DNA of 64,000 bases. Source: Reyranella sp. (GTDB taxonomy: Bacteria; Pseudomonadota; Alphaproteobacteria; Reyranellales; Reyranellaceae). A program made the translations under genes and the position numbers. Location: the NCBI GenBank assembly GCA_019750135.1, contig JAIEOV010000017.1, positions 1 to 64,000 of the forward strand, in the 5' to 3' direction. The notes beneath the pieces were generated by a model. The model was not told the origin of the DNA and did no database searches. It was given only the letters and a program-made list of their open reading frames with translations. Below, one piece after another: positions 32,539 to 42,122 of the stretch (position 1 is its first letter; each line of letters opens with the position of its first letter).

Positions 32539-33681
32539 TTACCGAGCGACATTTGTTCGGTCGGCAAGGATTTCGAGACTATTTGCGAAGCCCGCGACAT
32601 CTCCGCACGCCACGCGCCAATAGCCGGCTTTGGCCGGTCGCGCGAGCAGGTCGACGTCGGAGTCTGCACTGCCAACGAACAAAATGGGCCGGCCGCTGTC
32701 CACACAGGCATAGATCTTCGACGGCAGGACAAAGCCCACGAAGGCATCCTTCAGGGTCACGAGATGGGCGTGAGGCGCGCGCAGCAGACCAGCAAGCCGC
32801 TCGAGCGGAACCGGCGCAGAGCGATGGAACGGCACGCCCTGGACCGACAGGCGCTTGGCAAGTTCTTCCGCGCCCGTGCCGGTCGCGCTCAACCACAGGC
32901 GGACACGCCCGCTGCCGTCGCGATGATGCCGCACATAGCCCTCGGCCACGGTGTCGAGCTCGTGCGCCACGCCGTAGTTGCCGGCGTACAGGAGCACGCA
33001 GGCGCCCGCCAACGCCGCCGGCAACGGCTCGATCGCATGGTGGACCGAGAAATCGACCGGCGAGCCGTCGCGGACCAGGGCGATGCGCTGGCCGGCAACG
33101 CCGGTCGTGGCGAGACGTCTCTTCTGGTCGAGGCCCAGTACCTCGAAGCCGTCGATGCGGCGACGCCAGAAGTTGGTGAGGCCGAGCAAGAGGGAGAGGG
33201 CAAGCGACGGGCGCGCCTGCGCCGCGATCAGGCATTCCGGATGGAAATCGGTGATGCGATAGACGAGACGGCCCCGCCACAGGAAGCGCAGCGGCGCCAG
33301 CAGATGGATCATGAAGGGCGGCGAGCCGGTGAACAGGATGCCGTCCGCCGCGCGCAGGTAGCGGAAGCCTGCCGCGACCAACCGCAAATCGGTCCACACC
33401 GTCCACGCGAGGCGGCCGAGCAACGAGCCGCGCGGCACAGGCCTGGCGTGCAGCTTGAGTTCGGTCAGCGTGCCCTCGCCCCTCGTCTCGCGGCGCTCCG
33501 AGGATGCGGCTGAGGTCAACCCGATCAGCGTCACGTCATGACCGCGCTCGGCCAGCGCCTGTGCACGCAACTGCATGTACTGGCCGACCGCACCGAAATC
33601 GGGCGGAAGCCAGTCGGCGAGGATGACGACGCGGCGCTCCCGCGACACGTCGAACGGGCTGTGGGCCAGCAGATCCATCAT
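32539..33681 (-). CDS. GT4 family glycosyltransferase
   Basis: A 380-residue GT-B transferase with an N-terminal acceptor domain (VVILADWLPPDFGAVGQYMQLRAQAL) and a nucleotide-sugar domain with ACVLLYAGNYG. The catalytic C-terminal region LVTLKDAFVGFVLPSKIYACVDSGRPIL is less canonical than the EX7E motif. It resembles WbuB/WcaI-type colanic or O-antigen transferases. Its ATG overlaps the stop of the upstream GT4 gene, so the two are coupled. Donor and acceptor cannot be assigned. Confidence 0.82.
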   Translation of the reverse strand: MMDLLAHSPFDVSRERRVVILADWLPPDFGAVGQYMQLRAQALAERGHDVTLIGLTSAASSERRETRGEGTLTELKLHARPVPRGSLLGRLAWTVWTDLRLVAAGFRYLRAADGILFTGSPPFMIHLLAPLRFLWRGRLVYRITDFHPECLIAAQARPSLALSLLLGLTNFWRRRIDGFEVLGLDQKRRLATTGVAGQRIALVRDGSPVDFSVHHAIEPLPAALAGACVLLYAGNYGVAHELDTVAEGYVRHHRDGSGRVRLWLSATGTGAEELAKRLSVQGVPFHRSAPVPLERLAGLLRAPHAHLVTLKDAFVGFVLPSKIYACVDSGRPILFVGSADSDVDLLARPAKAGYWRVACGDVAGFANSLEILADRTNVAR

Positions 33682-34859
33682 CTGCAGCCGACGCCTTTCC
33701 CGTCCAGCACCGACGCGTAGAGCCCGGCCATGCGGCGGGCGACGCTTGGCCAGCCATAGTGTGCCGAGACGTGGGCGCGGCCAGCCTCGCCCATGGCACG
33801 GCTGCCGGCGGCATCGGACAGCATGGCGGTGAGCGCGGCCGCTATGGAGGCCGGCGCCGGATCGATCACGCGGCCCGCGCCGATCTCACGCACGATTTCC
33901 GACATGCCGACATCGGGCGTCGCCAGCACCGGCAGGCCGCGGCGCATCGCCTCGAACGCCGCGAGACCGAAATTCTCCGACAGGGACGTCATGGCGAACA
34001 CGCTGGCCGCCGCGAACAAGGCTTCCTTGTCGACGCCTTCGACATGACGCGGCACGATCATCACGCGGTCGGCAACACCCAAAGTGCGGGCCTGACCAGC
34101 CAGTGCGGCGGCTTGACCATCGGCGTCATCGCCGGCGATCACGAGCCGCGCGGCCGGCGCCAGCGGCAGGGCAGCAATCAGGCGATCGAGGCCCTTCTCC
34201 CAGCTGATCCGCCCGAAGGCGAGCACCAGTGGCCGGTTCGCGATCGCCGCTGCGATGTCGGCCGACGGCGCCGCCGCCGTGGGTGGAGGCGGATCGTCGA
34301 CGCCATGGGGGATCGTGACGACCGGCGGCAGCCGCCAGCCGAAGCTCGCGAGGCGGGTCGCCTCGACCGACGAGGTCGTGTGGATTGCCGCCGCGCCCTC
34401 GAGATTGCTGCGCTCGACGAGCGCGATCCAGGCGGACTTGATCCAGCGGTTCTTGCGGCGGATCAGCTCGGGCACGAGCATGCCGCGCGGCGAGATCACA
34501 TAGGGCACGCCACGTGCGCGCGCCGCGCGCGCGGCGGCCAGGATCGGCCAGAGATAGACGGCGTGCAGATGCACGAGATCGAAGCTGCCCACGTCGGCGG
34601 CCAGGGCGCGGCGCATCGGCGGCGACCAGTAGAGGCGCCGCAACCGCTCACTTGGAAAGTACGTGACCTTGACGCCGTCGAGGTCGACCGGCCGCTGCAG
34701 CGGCACATCGCTGTCGCCCGGGCCGTCGACGCTGGTCGTGAAGACGTGAGTATCGTGGCCGTCGGCAGCCAGGGAGCGGCACAACGCGTGAACAGAACGA
34801 ATTGGGCCGCCGTATCGGACTGCGGGAAGGTAGGTCGGAACGACGTGAAGGAAGCGCAA
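33678..34859 (-). CDS. GT4 family glycosyltransferase
   Basis: About 393 residues with FLHVVPTYLPAVRYGGPIRSV at the N-terminus, LVLAFGRISWEKGLDRLI, and the EX7E-like SLSENFGLAAFEAMRRGLPVL. These are hallmarks of retaining GT4 enzymes using nucleotide sugars. I place the start at the TTG at 34859 (AGGCGAG upstream); the ATG at 34952 would overlap the preceding polymerase gene by 53 bases. The gene is coupled to the next GT4 (ATGATG overlap). The sugar transferred is unknown. Confidence 0.82.
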   Translation of the reverse strand: MRFLHVVPTYLPAVRYGGPIRSVHALCRSLAADGHDTHVFTTSVDGPGDSDVPLQRPVDLDGVKVTYFPSERLRRLYWSPPMRRALAADVGSFDLVHLHAVYLWPILAAARAARARGVPYVISPRGMLVPELIRRKNRWIKSAWIALVERSNLEGAAAIHTTSSVEATRLASFGWRLPPVVTIPHGVDDPPPPTAAAPSADIAAAIANRPLVLAFGRISWEKGLDRLIAALPLAPAARLVIAGDDADGQAAALAGQARTLGVADRVMIVPRHVEGVDKEALFAAASVFAMTSLSENFGLAAFEAMRRGLPVLATPDVGMSEIVREIGAGRVIDPAPASIAAALTAMLSDAAGSRAMGEAGRAHVSAHYGWPSVARRMAGLYASVLDGKGVGCR

Positions 34860-34899
34860 GGCTCGCCTGCCGCGACTCGATGCTTTGGCCGCAGCGATT

Positions 34900-36357
34900 C
34901 TAGGACCGGGCGGCGCGCTGGTCGAGCCAACGCATGGCGACCGGCAATGCAAATTTGGCCATCAGCGACCAGACCAAGAAAAACATCACCGTCGCGCCCA
35001 AGATCTTCGGCAGCGAAATTTCCATCCCCGTGCCGGCGGTATTGAAAACAAGCCCCATAGCGATGGCCTCCCTGAGCATCCAAGGAAGCGGCCTCGACAT
35101 GAAGTACCGGACGACCAGCGCGAACAGCAGACCGAACCCGAAAACGCCCCCCAGCATGCCGGGAAAGCCAAGGTCGACGTAATTCTCTGCCATGTACCCG
35201 ACGCTGATCGACGTGCCGGCGCGGACCTGCTCCATCGGATCGGAGCGCGCAAGCCTCAGGAACACATCGCTATCGGAGAGCCAAGGCTTATCGGGGAAGA
35301 GAAATCGTGGCTGGAAAACATGTGCCAAAGCATCCTTCCACTGCCTCACCGCGATCGGCTCGTACGTACCTCTGTCGACGCCGATAACCTGACCGAATAT
35401 GTCGATGTAGCCAAAGCGAATCAGAAGCACATAGGCGGTCTCGCCCCAACGCGTGTCGCCAATATTCAGCACTCTCTCGCCGAGATAGGCCATTCGCTGA
35501 TCGAGTGGCACCCTGATCTGCTGAGAGTCTTCTCCAGCGGTCACATACTCGCGGTAGTCGAACTTAACGGAGGTCCAGAACAGCGCGAGAAACAGCAAGG
35601 CCACCAGCCAAGTGAGTGCCGCTGCCGTCGTCGCACCCGTCCACTTGATACGCGCCGCGAGGGCGGCGACGGCGACGTAGACGAACACCGCGCGAAAATC
35701 CGAAAGAAAGCCCGTAAAGCCGACCAGAATCTCGACTGCAATGACGGCGACCAGGACCCCCCGCCCCCGTCCGGTCGTAAAGACGTAAGTGCACAGCAGG
35801 AATAGCGCAACGACCTTTACTTGCGCGGCAGCCTGGAAGGGCTGGTCCAACCCTCCGACCGAGCGGCCCAGGTAGGTGAACACCAGCGACGCCGCGATCG
35901 CAGCGAAGTACATGGTCACCAAGTCCGGCGATCGCCACCGCTCGTGGGCGTGATAGTCGGAGGCTGTCGGCGGCCGCATGTTCCCGAGCACAAGCCGGCA
36001 GGCAAGCGCCAGCGTGATCAGCGACGCAAGCGCATACCAATAGGCATACAGCAGATCGGCACCATCGATGGTCGCGCCCATCGATTCGCCGTCCAACACA
36101 GATTGGAGCACGCGCGCAAAGACCTGGGCCCACTGCCAAAGCAGGAAGTAAACGATTGCCTTGGGCATGGCCGGTCGACCGATGATCGACGTCAGGACGA
36201 ACGGGCAGAACGCCCCTGCGCTGTAGGCCAAAGGATCCGGAGCGAAAGGCGCGACCATGACATTGCCGATCGCAAAATACAGGAGGCCCCGACGGATCAG
36301 ATCAAAGTCGAGCCTTGCCGGCGCACGGCCGGTTCTCATCGCAACCGCGGTTGTCAT
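34900..36357 (-). CDS. Wzy-like polysaccharide repeat-unit polymerase
   Basis: A 485-residue polytopic protein with about 11-12 hydrophobic helices and a long periplasmic loop (FDYREYVTAGEDSQQIRVP to the next helices). The motif FPDKPWLSDSDVFLRLA and the late SVGYMAENYVDLGFPGMLGG segment resemble oligosaccharide-repeat-unit polymerases. It would join lipid-linked repeats at the periplasmic face. Sequence conservation in this class is low, so the assignment rests on topology and context (between GT4 genes and upstream of export genes). Confidence 0.7.
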   Translation of the reverse strand: MTTAVAMRTGRAPARLDFDLIRRGLLYFAIGNVMVAPFAPDPLAYSAGAFCPFVLTSIIGRPAMPKAIVYFLLWQWAQVFARVLQSVLDGESMGATIDGADLLYAYWYALASLITLALACRLVLGNMRPPTASDYHAHERWRSPDLVTMYFAAIAASLVFTYLGRSVGGLDQPFQAAAQVKVVALFLLCTYVFTTGRGRGVLVAVIAVEILVGFTGFLSDFRAVFVYVAVAALAARIKWTGATTAAALTWLVALLFLALFWTSVKFDYREYVTAGEDSQQIRVPLDQRMAYLGERVLNIGDTRWGETAYVLLIRFGYIDIFGQVIGVDRGTYEPIAVRQWKDALAHVFQPRFLFPDKPWLSDSDVFLRLARSDPMEQVRAGTSISVGYMAENYVDLGFPGMLGGVFGFGLLFALVVRYFMSRPLPWMLREAIAMGLVFNTAGTGMEISLPKILGATVMFFLVWSLMAKFALPVAMRWLDQRAARS

Positions 36358-36729
36358 GGGCTGGTCGCGCGAAACGTCATTCGTCCAGGCGCTCCTTCAG
36401 CAGGCGCCGGACTGGGTCGACTTCCGCCGCGCAGGTGCCGCGACAGGCGCGGCTCGTGGTGCTTATGGATTCCCCGCATCGCTGGACGGTTGCGACTAAA
36501 AGCGCAACGGCGAGACAGGATGCTCAGCATCGTGGCCGCCGTACGCTTGGGGGGAAACTGTCATCGACTGCTCCTCTGTGGCCGAATTCTGCCTCCCTCG
36601 AAGCGGAATGCCCAGACAACGCGGCGCTGCCTGTACTCGACTTTGTGTCAGATGACAATTTTCTTGTCAGGCTATTGTCGCCGGTCCGGCGCCTTGCGGC
36701 CCCTCGACATCCTACCGCTACCAATGGCC
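36358..36729. other. Intergenic region between polymerase and GT-C genes
   Basis: About 372 bases without a convincing gene. The segment near 36646-36657 reads TGTCA-GA-TGACA, a perfect 5-bp inverted repeat, with another TTGTCA ten bases on. It may carry the promoter of the leftward polymerase-GT4 unit, but no clear hexamers were found. Confidence 0.45.
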
Positions 36730-38124
36730 TTACCTGCTGATGCGATAAGAGTCGTGCAATTTTGCAGCGCTTTCTGCACAGGTCTGGCCGCCATAAGCCA
36801 TCAGGAAGTAGTGAAGGCCGCTCGGCAGGTAGGAATGGTTTTCGGCCAGGAACCTTTCCCACTGGCCAGCCGGGAGATTGGCCTTGGCGCTCTCGGTGAC
36901 CGCGTTATCGAACCAGCTCGGGTCGATGTGCGGATACTTCGCAAAATACGCCCAAAGAAAGTAGCCAGAAAAAGCGACTGCCACGGTCAGGATGGCCGGC
37001 ATGGCCAGCCTGAAACGGTCGATTGCTTCACGTAGTACAGTTCCAGTGAAAAGCGCCAGGAATGGTGCCCCGCCGAACGACCGCAGCGCCTGGGGAATCC
37101 AATCCCAGGTAAACGAAGCCGCGACGACAGCGGAAAGGTACCCTGCGGCGCAAAGCAAGAAAAAGCCGAGGAACTTACTGTTCACTCGAACCGCACCGGC
37201 AAACAGCGCCAGCAGCGCCAATATGTCGATGCCGCTCAATAGCCCAACGTACTTGGTCGAGCTGCGGGCGCCGAAATCACCACGATAGAAGAGGAAGTCG
37301 GGAGAGAAATGCTTCACGACGTTCTTGGCAAAAGTCAGCCAGCCGTAGAATGCGCTGGTGGAGCCATAGCGTCCCTGCAGATGATCGTGCGAGAAGACAC
37401 TCAGGAGCCGCCAGCGACCCTGGATTTCTCCCGTCAAGGTCGCATGGACCAGCGGCACGCTGACCAGCGAGATCGTTACAACGAAGGCCAGGGCAAACGG
37501 CTTATCGAAGCCGAATTGGCGGTATCGGAACCACGCCAGGACAGGCAGAAAGAACACAAGCTGGGCGCGGGCGGGCGGATACGCATAGGCGGCCGCCGCG
37601 AACAGCAAACCGGCGATCGCGCCGTCCCACCATCGACGGGACCGTAGTGTGAAATAGAGGCCCCAGACAATGAGACAGGGCAAGATCGCCGGATCCCAGG
37701 CGATACGGGAGAATTGAAAGATCCACGGCGAGACGGCACCGGCGAGAAGACAGAGCCAGCCTGTTTTGCGGTCGCCGACCACTGAGCCGACGAAGAAGAT
37801 GCCGATCAGCGAGAGCGACGACAAGAAAGCAGAGAAAAGTCGGAAGCTGCCAATCGATTCGCCGAACAGAGTGGTCCAGGCAGCCAGCGGATAGATGTAC
37901 GGCGCTGTAAAGAACGCGCCCATGTATCGATCGTAGGCGGGAAAGAAGATCGGCCACGGATCGCCCAACTCACCCATGCCCGTCTGCTTGAGGCAGAGAA
38001 CGTTGGCGGCGGCCGCAGCCTCGTCGACATAGAAGCCAGGCGGCGAAAACTCGACGCCGACGAAACGCACGGCGCCCATGATGATCACAATCGTGATCAG
38101 TATCGCCAGCTGCGTTCGATTCAT
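36730..38124 (-). CDS. Polytopic GT-C glycosyltransferase (PMT/ArnT-like)
   Basis: A 464-residue membrane protein with about ten helices. The first-loop acidic motif PPGFYVDEAAAAANVLCL is typical of GT-C enzymes that take sugars from polyprenyl phosphate. SRIAWDPAILPCLIVWGLYF follows. The C-terminal periplasmic part is short. It probably decorates the glycan in the periplasm, and is one of several GT-C-like proteins here that could use the D-arabinofuranose donor. Confidence 0.75.
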   Translation of the reverse strand: MNRTQLAILITIVIIMGAVRFVGVEFSPPGFYVDEAAAAANVLCLKQTGMGELGDPWPIFFPAYDRYMGAFFTAPYIYPLAAWTTLFGESIGSFRLFSAFLSSLSLIGIFFVGSVVGDRKTGWLCLLAGAVSPWIFQFSRIAWDPAILPCLIVWGLYFTLRSRRWWDGAIAGLLFAAAAYAYPPARAQLVFFLPVLAWFRYRQFGFDKPFALAFVVTISLVSVPLVHATLTGEIQGRWRLLSVFSHDHLQGRYGSTSAFYGWLTFAKNVVKHFSPDFLFYRGDFGARSSTKYVGLLSGIDILALLALFAGAVRVNSKFLGFFLLCAAGYLSAVVAASFTWDWIPQALRSFGGAPFLALFTGTVLREAIDRFRLAMPAILTVAVAFSGYFLWAYFAKYPHIDPSWFDNAVTESAKANLPAGQWERFLAENHSYLPSGLHYFLMAYGGQTCAESAAKLHDSYRISR

Positions 38125-38153
38125 TGGTCAGACATCTGGTCGATCACCGCTCT

Positions 38154-39092
38154 TCAAGTCCTTGTTGGCGCCAGCCGACCCCGTATGTCATGGGCCAACG
38201 CCTGCAGGTGCAGGCCGTATCTTCGTCCTCCCCATCGGACAAACCAGGCCGGCGAGAAGCGCGAATACCAAGGGTAGCGACCGAGCCGATCGACATCGAT
38301 ATCGGCCAATATCTCCCTGGCCTCGCGATGCCGGCCGACGTGATACGCCGAGAAAGCGAAGCGGAAAAGTTGGCGATCGAAGGCAGACCGGCGTTCGTCG
38401 TCGAGCGGGACGGACCGTTTCATCGTCCGCCAGAACAGGCCGGCCTTTTGCGGGTCGAAGTGATCGTGAAGGTTGGTCAAGCGATCGGGCGTATCCTGCC
38501 GCATACGTATGACGAGGCGATCGACGTGGGCGACGGTTGCCGTCGGCGCCTGGACCGCCTTCTGATAGAACTCGGCGACTTCCCAGGGCACCCAGAGGGG
38601 AGACATTTCCACATTGAGACCTCGTCGCAGGAGCGCACTTCCGGTCGCCCATTCCCCTTCGACCGCATTGGCCAGCGCGTCACGATACGGCATGGACGGC
38701 CGGACAGGAGGCGTTTCCGTTCCCGCTGCAAAGTTTGTCCAGTTGCCGACGATGGCGTCGACCTCGCCACCGCGTGAGCCGCCCCACAACACCTCGAGCG
38801 CCTCGGGCGTCAGGAGATCGTCCGAGTCGAGGAACAGGATATAGTCGCCAGATGCCAGGTTCAGCGCACGGTTGCGCGCGGCACTGGAGCCCGCGTTGTC
38901 TTGTCGGACGATCCGGATCCGCGTATCGCCAGCGGCCGTGCCGAGGTCTTGCATCCTCAGCGCCGGGACGGACCCGTCATCCACGATGATGAGCTCGAAA
39001 TGCGGGTAGGTCTGCGCCAGCACGGATGCCACGGTTTCCCGGACGAGCACGTGGCGATTGAAGAAGGGCAGCAGGATCGAGATTTTGATCAA
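38154..39092 (-). CDS. GT2 family glycosyltransferase
   Basis: A 312-residue GT-A enzyme with ISILLPFFNRHVLVRETVAS, VDDGSVPAL and the metal-binding FLDSDDLLTP. A C-terminal extension of about 80 residues follows the catalytic core. The start appears to be a TTG at 39092, since no ATG precedes the conserved N-terminus. It is likely a cytoplasmic transferase extending the lipid-linked repeat; donor unknown. Confidence 0.8.
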   Translation of the reverse strand: MIKISILLPFFNRHVLVRETVASVLAQTYPHFELIIVDDGSVPALRMQDLGTAAGDTRIRIVRQDNAGSSAARNRALNLASGDYILFLDSDDLLTPEALEVLWGGSRGGEVDAIVGNWTNFAAGTETPPVRPSMPYRDALANAVEGEWATGSALLRRGLNVEMSPLWVPWEVAEFYQKAVQAPTATVAHVDRLVIRMRQDTPDRLTNLHDHFDPQKAGLFWRTMKRSVPLDDERRSAFDRQLFRFAFSAYHVGRHREAREILADIDVDRLGRYPWYSRFSPAWFVRWGGRRYGLHLQALAHDIRGRLAPTRT

Positions 39093-39132
39093 TTCAGCAG
39101 CGTCCAGTTTCTAGAGAAAGCCCGACCCTCGA

Positions 39133-40728
39133 TCAGGAATCCACTTGATAGAAGCAAACGAAGTCACCCAGCGGTACCTGCGCCCAACCGTCGATCGGGT
39201 AGTCGACGAATGACCGCAGAATGACGTCGGCCTTGCCGTTCTCGACGAGCCTCCGCTGGACGATGACGTATAGACGATCGACCCGACCGCGCCGGACCTG
39301 CTTGCGCAGATCCGCGATCGATTCGAAATCCGCATGATTCGACCAGCTGCGTGCATTCTTCACTTCGAGGACCAGCTCGGGCGAGGGCATGAAGATCAAG
39401 GTTCGCCGCGCATCGGGACCACCAACATCGAGCTTGCGGATGAAATCAAGCAACTGCTGCGTGGCATTGTCCACCCTGACGCCTCTGATCCCGAGCGGCT
39501 CGTGAAGGTTGTGATGCATGCGTTTCACGAACGACGATAGACCATAGACCATGCTGATGGCGGCAATGGCGGCAAACACGCCCTGAAGAATCCTCGATCG
39601 GCTTTCGAGGACGGCGTGCACACCTCCTACAAGCAGGAGCAAGGACACGACTCTCAGGTGACGCTCGTCGAAGGTTATCGACATGCCAGCCAACAAATTG
39701 AGCGTCAGGAACACCACCATCGCGGCCGCGAACAGAAACGCGAAGCGGAGATATTCGCCGTGATCCTTGCGCAAGGCGAGATAGACGAAGACGAAGGCCG
39801 CCACCGAGAAGGGCAAGAATATGTAGAAGATGGACTCGACGGATCGGAGGATTGGTCGGCCGGGATTGAGAAAGATGTAGCTTGCGAGATCGCCCAGGGA
39901 GAGCGCGGCGCTCCACGTCGAACTGATGGTCAGCGCCACGTAGAAGAACAATCCATGAGGATGCGGGACGCCCACGAGAGTGGCTGCGGTCGCGCCGCGG
40001 CCGTACCATGCAATGTAGAAGATCGCGCCCATCAGGCCGATGGTCACGCCGCCAACGACCAGTTTCCGTACGGTGTCTCTCCAGCGGCTCAATGCTTGGT
40101 CATGGCTAACCATTGCGGCGCCGACCGCAGCGCCGGCTACGACGATCCCTGTCAGCTTCATGAAGACCAGAATTGCCGCCCCGGCGATTAGCGGTGGCAC
40201 CGCGAACCAGCGCAGATCCCGTAAAGTCCATATGAGGAGGAGAAACCAGGGCGCGACGCCGAATTGCAGGACTTCACCGCCATTGTAGGTCGAGAACGGC
40301 AGGTTGAAGAAGCGGCTGCAGGCAATGAGCGCGAGTGCAACGGTGGCCGTGCGCAGCGGGAAGCCCAACGATCGGTAGAGAGCGCACCAGCCTGCAAGGC
40401 CCAAAACGGAGAAGACCGCAGAAACAGCGACGATGCCAGCGCCCAAGGTGACACCGAGTTCCTCGACGAGTCCGGGCAGGACGTGCTGGCCCGGGCTCCA
40501 CATCGTCTGGAAGCCCTCCGCTTCCCGCGCAATATTTGACGAATCCAGCCCGGACGCATGATTGAATGCCGTCGTCCGGCTTCGGGTATCCCAGCCGGCG
40601 AAGCCCCATGCACTGTCGGAGTACATGGCCGGCCGGATGACCGCGCTCGCAATGACATACGCCGACGTGACGATCGCGACGGCCACTATCAGGAGTGTTG
40701 GCCGGAGCAGGAAGGCGGTAGGTCTCAA
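39133..40728 (-). CDS. Polytopic membrane protein, GT-C-like, function unknown
   Basis: 531 residues with about eleven hydrophobic helices, then a soluble C-terminal domain of about 130 residues (FIRKLDVGGPDARRTLIFMPSPE onward). The first loop (PAMYSDSAWGFAGWDTRSR) contains acidic residues where GT-C enzymes have their catalytic Asp, but the match is weak. Its TTG start overlaps the stop of the adjoining GT4 gene (TTGA), so it belongs to the same leftward unit. It may be a GT-C transferase or a lipid-linked intermediate handler. Confidence 0.55.
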   Translation of the reverse strand: MRPTAFLLRPTLLIVAVAIVTSAYVIASAVIRPAMYSDSAWGFAGWDTRSRTTAFNHASGLDSSNIAREAEGFQTMWSPGQHVLPGLVEELGVTLGAGIVAVSAVFSVLGLAGWCALYRSLGFPLRTATVALALIACSRFFNLPFSTYNGGEVLQFGVAPWFLLLIWTLRDLRWFAVPPLIAGAAILVFMKLTGIVVAGAAVGAAMVSHDQALSRWRDTVRKLVVGGVTIGLMGAIFYIAWYGRGATAATLVGVPHPHGLFFYVALTISSTWSAALSLGDLASYIFLNPGRPILRSVESIFYIFLPFSVAAFVFVYLALRKDHGEYLRFAFLFAAAMVVFLTLNLLAGMSITFDERHLRVVSLLLLVGGVHAVLESRSRILQGVFAAIAAISMVYGLSSFVKRMHHNLHEPLGIRGVRVDNATQQLLDFIRKLDVGGPDARRTLIFMPSPELVLEVKNARSWSNHADFESIADLRKQVRRGRVDRLYVIVQRRLVENGKADVILRSFVDYPIDGWAQVPLGDFVCFYQVDS

Positions 40729-42122
40729 GCGGACGGACGCTCCCCTCCTGATACCGCGCTCTCGGCCAGGACGTTGCGGTATAGCGAAGCCATTTCAGAA
40801 GCGACGTCGTCGACCGTGCGGTTTCGGTGCATGTTCTGCGACAGCCTGGCGAGCTTGTCGCGGTCGTTGACCGCCTCCTCGATGGCTTCCGCCCAGGCGC
40901 GCGCGTCGTCGAGCGGCAGCAACCAACCGTCGACACCGTCGCGAACGCGCTCGGCGATACCGCCGAGATTTGCTCCCATCACAGGAATCCCGAGCGCTTG
41001 GGCCTCTTGGACCACGAGTGGCCCCGTCTCCATGTAGCGTGACGGCACGGCGAGAACATCTATCGACTCGAGGAAGCGCGAGACCTGCTCGTGTTCGACG
41101 AGCCCGACCAGCTCGATGCGGGGGTCCCGCGCGGCCAGTCGTCGGATCCGCCGCTCATAGGTCGGCTCCCCTCCAGCACCCGCCAGACGCAGGCGCACGG
41201 GAAGGTTCTTGCTGACATGCGCCATTGCCCGGATGATCAGGTCGGGCCCCTTTTCGACGACGAGGCGACCGAGGAAGCCAATGACAACCTCGCGACCGTC
41301 GTCGCGCTTTTGCCGACTTGCCGCGCGCCACGAGAAAGTCTCGCTGGCCGCTTGAGCTGACACGACGATCTTGTGCAAAGGGATGGCGTTGGCCGCCAGC
41401 GCCGCGCGCACCCACTGGCTCGGTGCGACGATGCGCTTCGAAAGGGCGGCCATGGCATGCAGTTTGCGGGCCTTGTGCCCGGCGCTGGCCCTGATCGAAA
41501 GAAGGGCGCTGGCTCGGGGCAGGATTCGCGATATTTCGCCGCCGTGCAGATCCCACTTCGGAAATCGCGAGACCAGCCAAGCGGCCGGCCTCGGCAGCCC
41601 CCTATGCAATGCGAAGCACCGAGCGCACCGCTTGTCGTCGATACGACCATCGCAGGGCCACGTTCCGTCCAACAGCATCGTGCCCCGCATGCACAACGCC
41701 GCCGGCACATGCACGGTGACAACGGACGGAATCCCCAGCTCTGTCGCTTGCCGCAGATGATCAAGCCCCGCCCCCGTCGTCCACGAATGCAGGTGGAAGA
41801 GGTCCGGCTTTGTCTCGCTGAGGATCTCCTGGAACGCCGTTATCCCCGGATGGCGACCGCCGGCAGAGTCGGCAAGTGCGTTGATGGCATCGGGCCTGTA
41901 GCGAATGACATCGAAGCCCTGCCACTGGTAGCGATCGGCGGCGCCATTGGTTGCTGCAATGATGGCCCCGTCGACCGCATGGGACAACAATGCCTTCGTC
42001 AGATCGCGGACATAGACTTCGGTGCCACCTGTCGACTCGGGAAAATAGAAGCCGACGCAATGAACCACGCGCATCCGTCGTCTTTGTACGGAAGGGCCGT
42101 TATCGGCAACGACGGCCATCAT
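40725..42122 (-). CDS. GT4 family glycosyltransferase
   Basis: A 465-residue GT-B enzyme: HCVGFYFPESTGGTEVYVRDL at the N-terminus, VVIGFLGRLVVEKGPDLIIRA, and ETGPLVVQEAQALGIPVMGANLG with the EX7E residues. A Cys-rich insert (CDGRIDDKRCARCFALH) in the first domain could bind a metal; this resembles inserts in some GT4 enzymes. The ATG at 42122 overlaps the upstream GT2 stop (ATGA); the ORF-track start adds unrelated residues. Confidence 0.83.
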   Translation of the reverse strand: MMAVVADNGPSVQRRRMRVVHCVGFYFPESTGGTEVYVRDLTKALLSHAVDGAIIAATNGAADRYQWQGFDVIRYRPDAINALADSAGGRHPGITAFQEILSETKPDLFHLHSWTTGAGLDHLRQATELGIPSVVTVHVPAALCMRGTMLLDGTWPCDGRIDDKRCARCFALHRGLPRPAAWLVSRFPKWDLHGGEISRILPRASALLSIRASAGHKARKLHAMAALSKRIVAPSQWVRAALAANAIPLHKIVVSAQAASETFSWRAASRQKRDDGREVVIGFLGRLVVEKGPDLIIRAMAHVSKNLPVRLRLAGAGGEPTYERRIRRLAARDPRIELVGLVEHEQVSRFLESIDVLAVPSRYMETGPLVVQEAQALGIPVMGANLGGIAERVRDGVDGWLLPLDDARAWAEAIEEAVNDRDKLARLSQNMHRNRTVDDVASEMASLYRNVLAESAVSGGERPSA

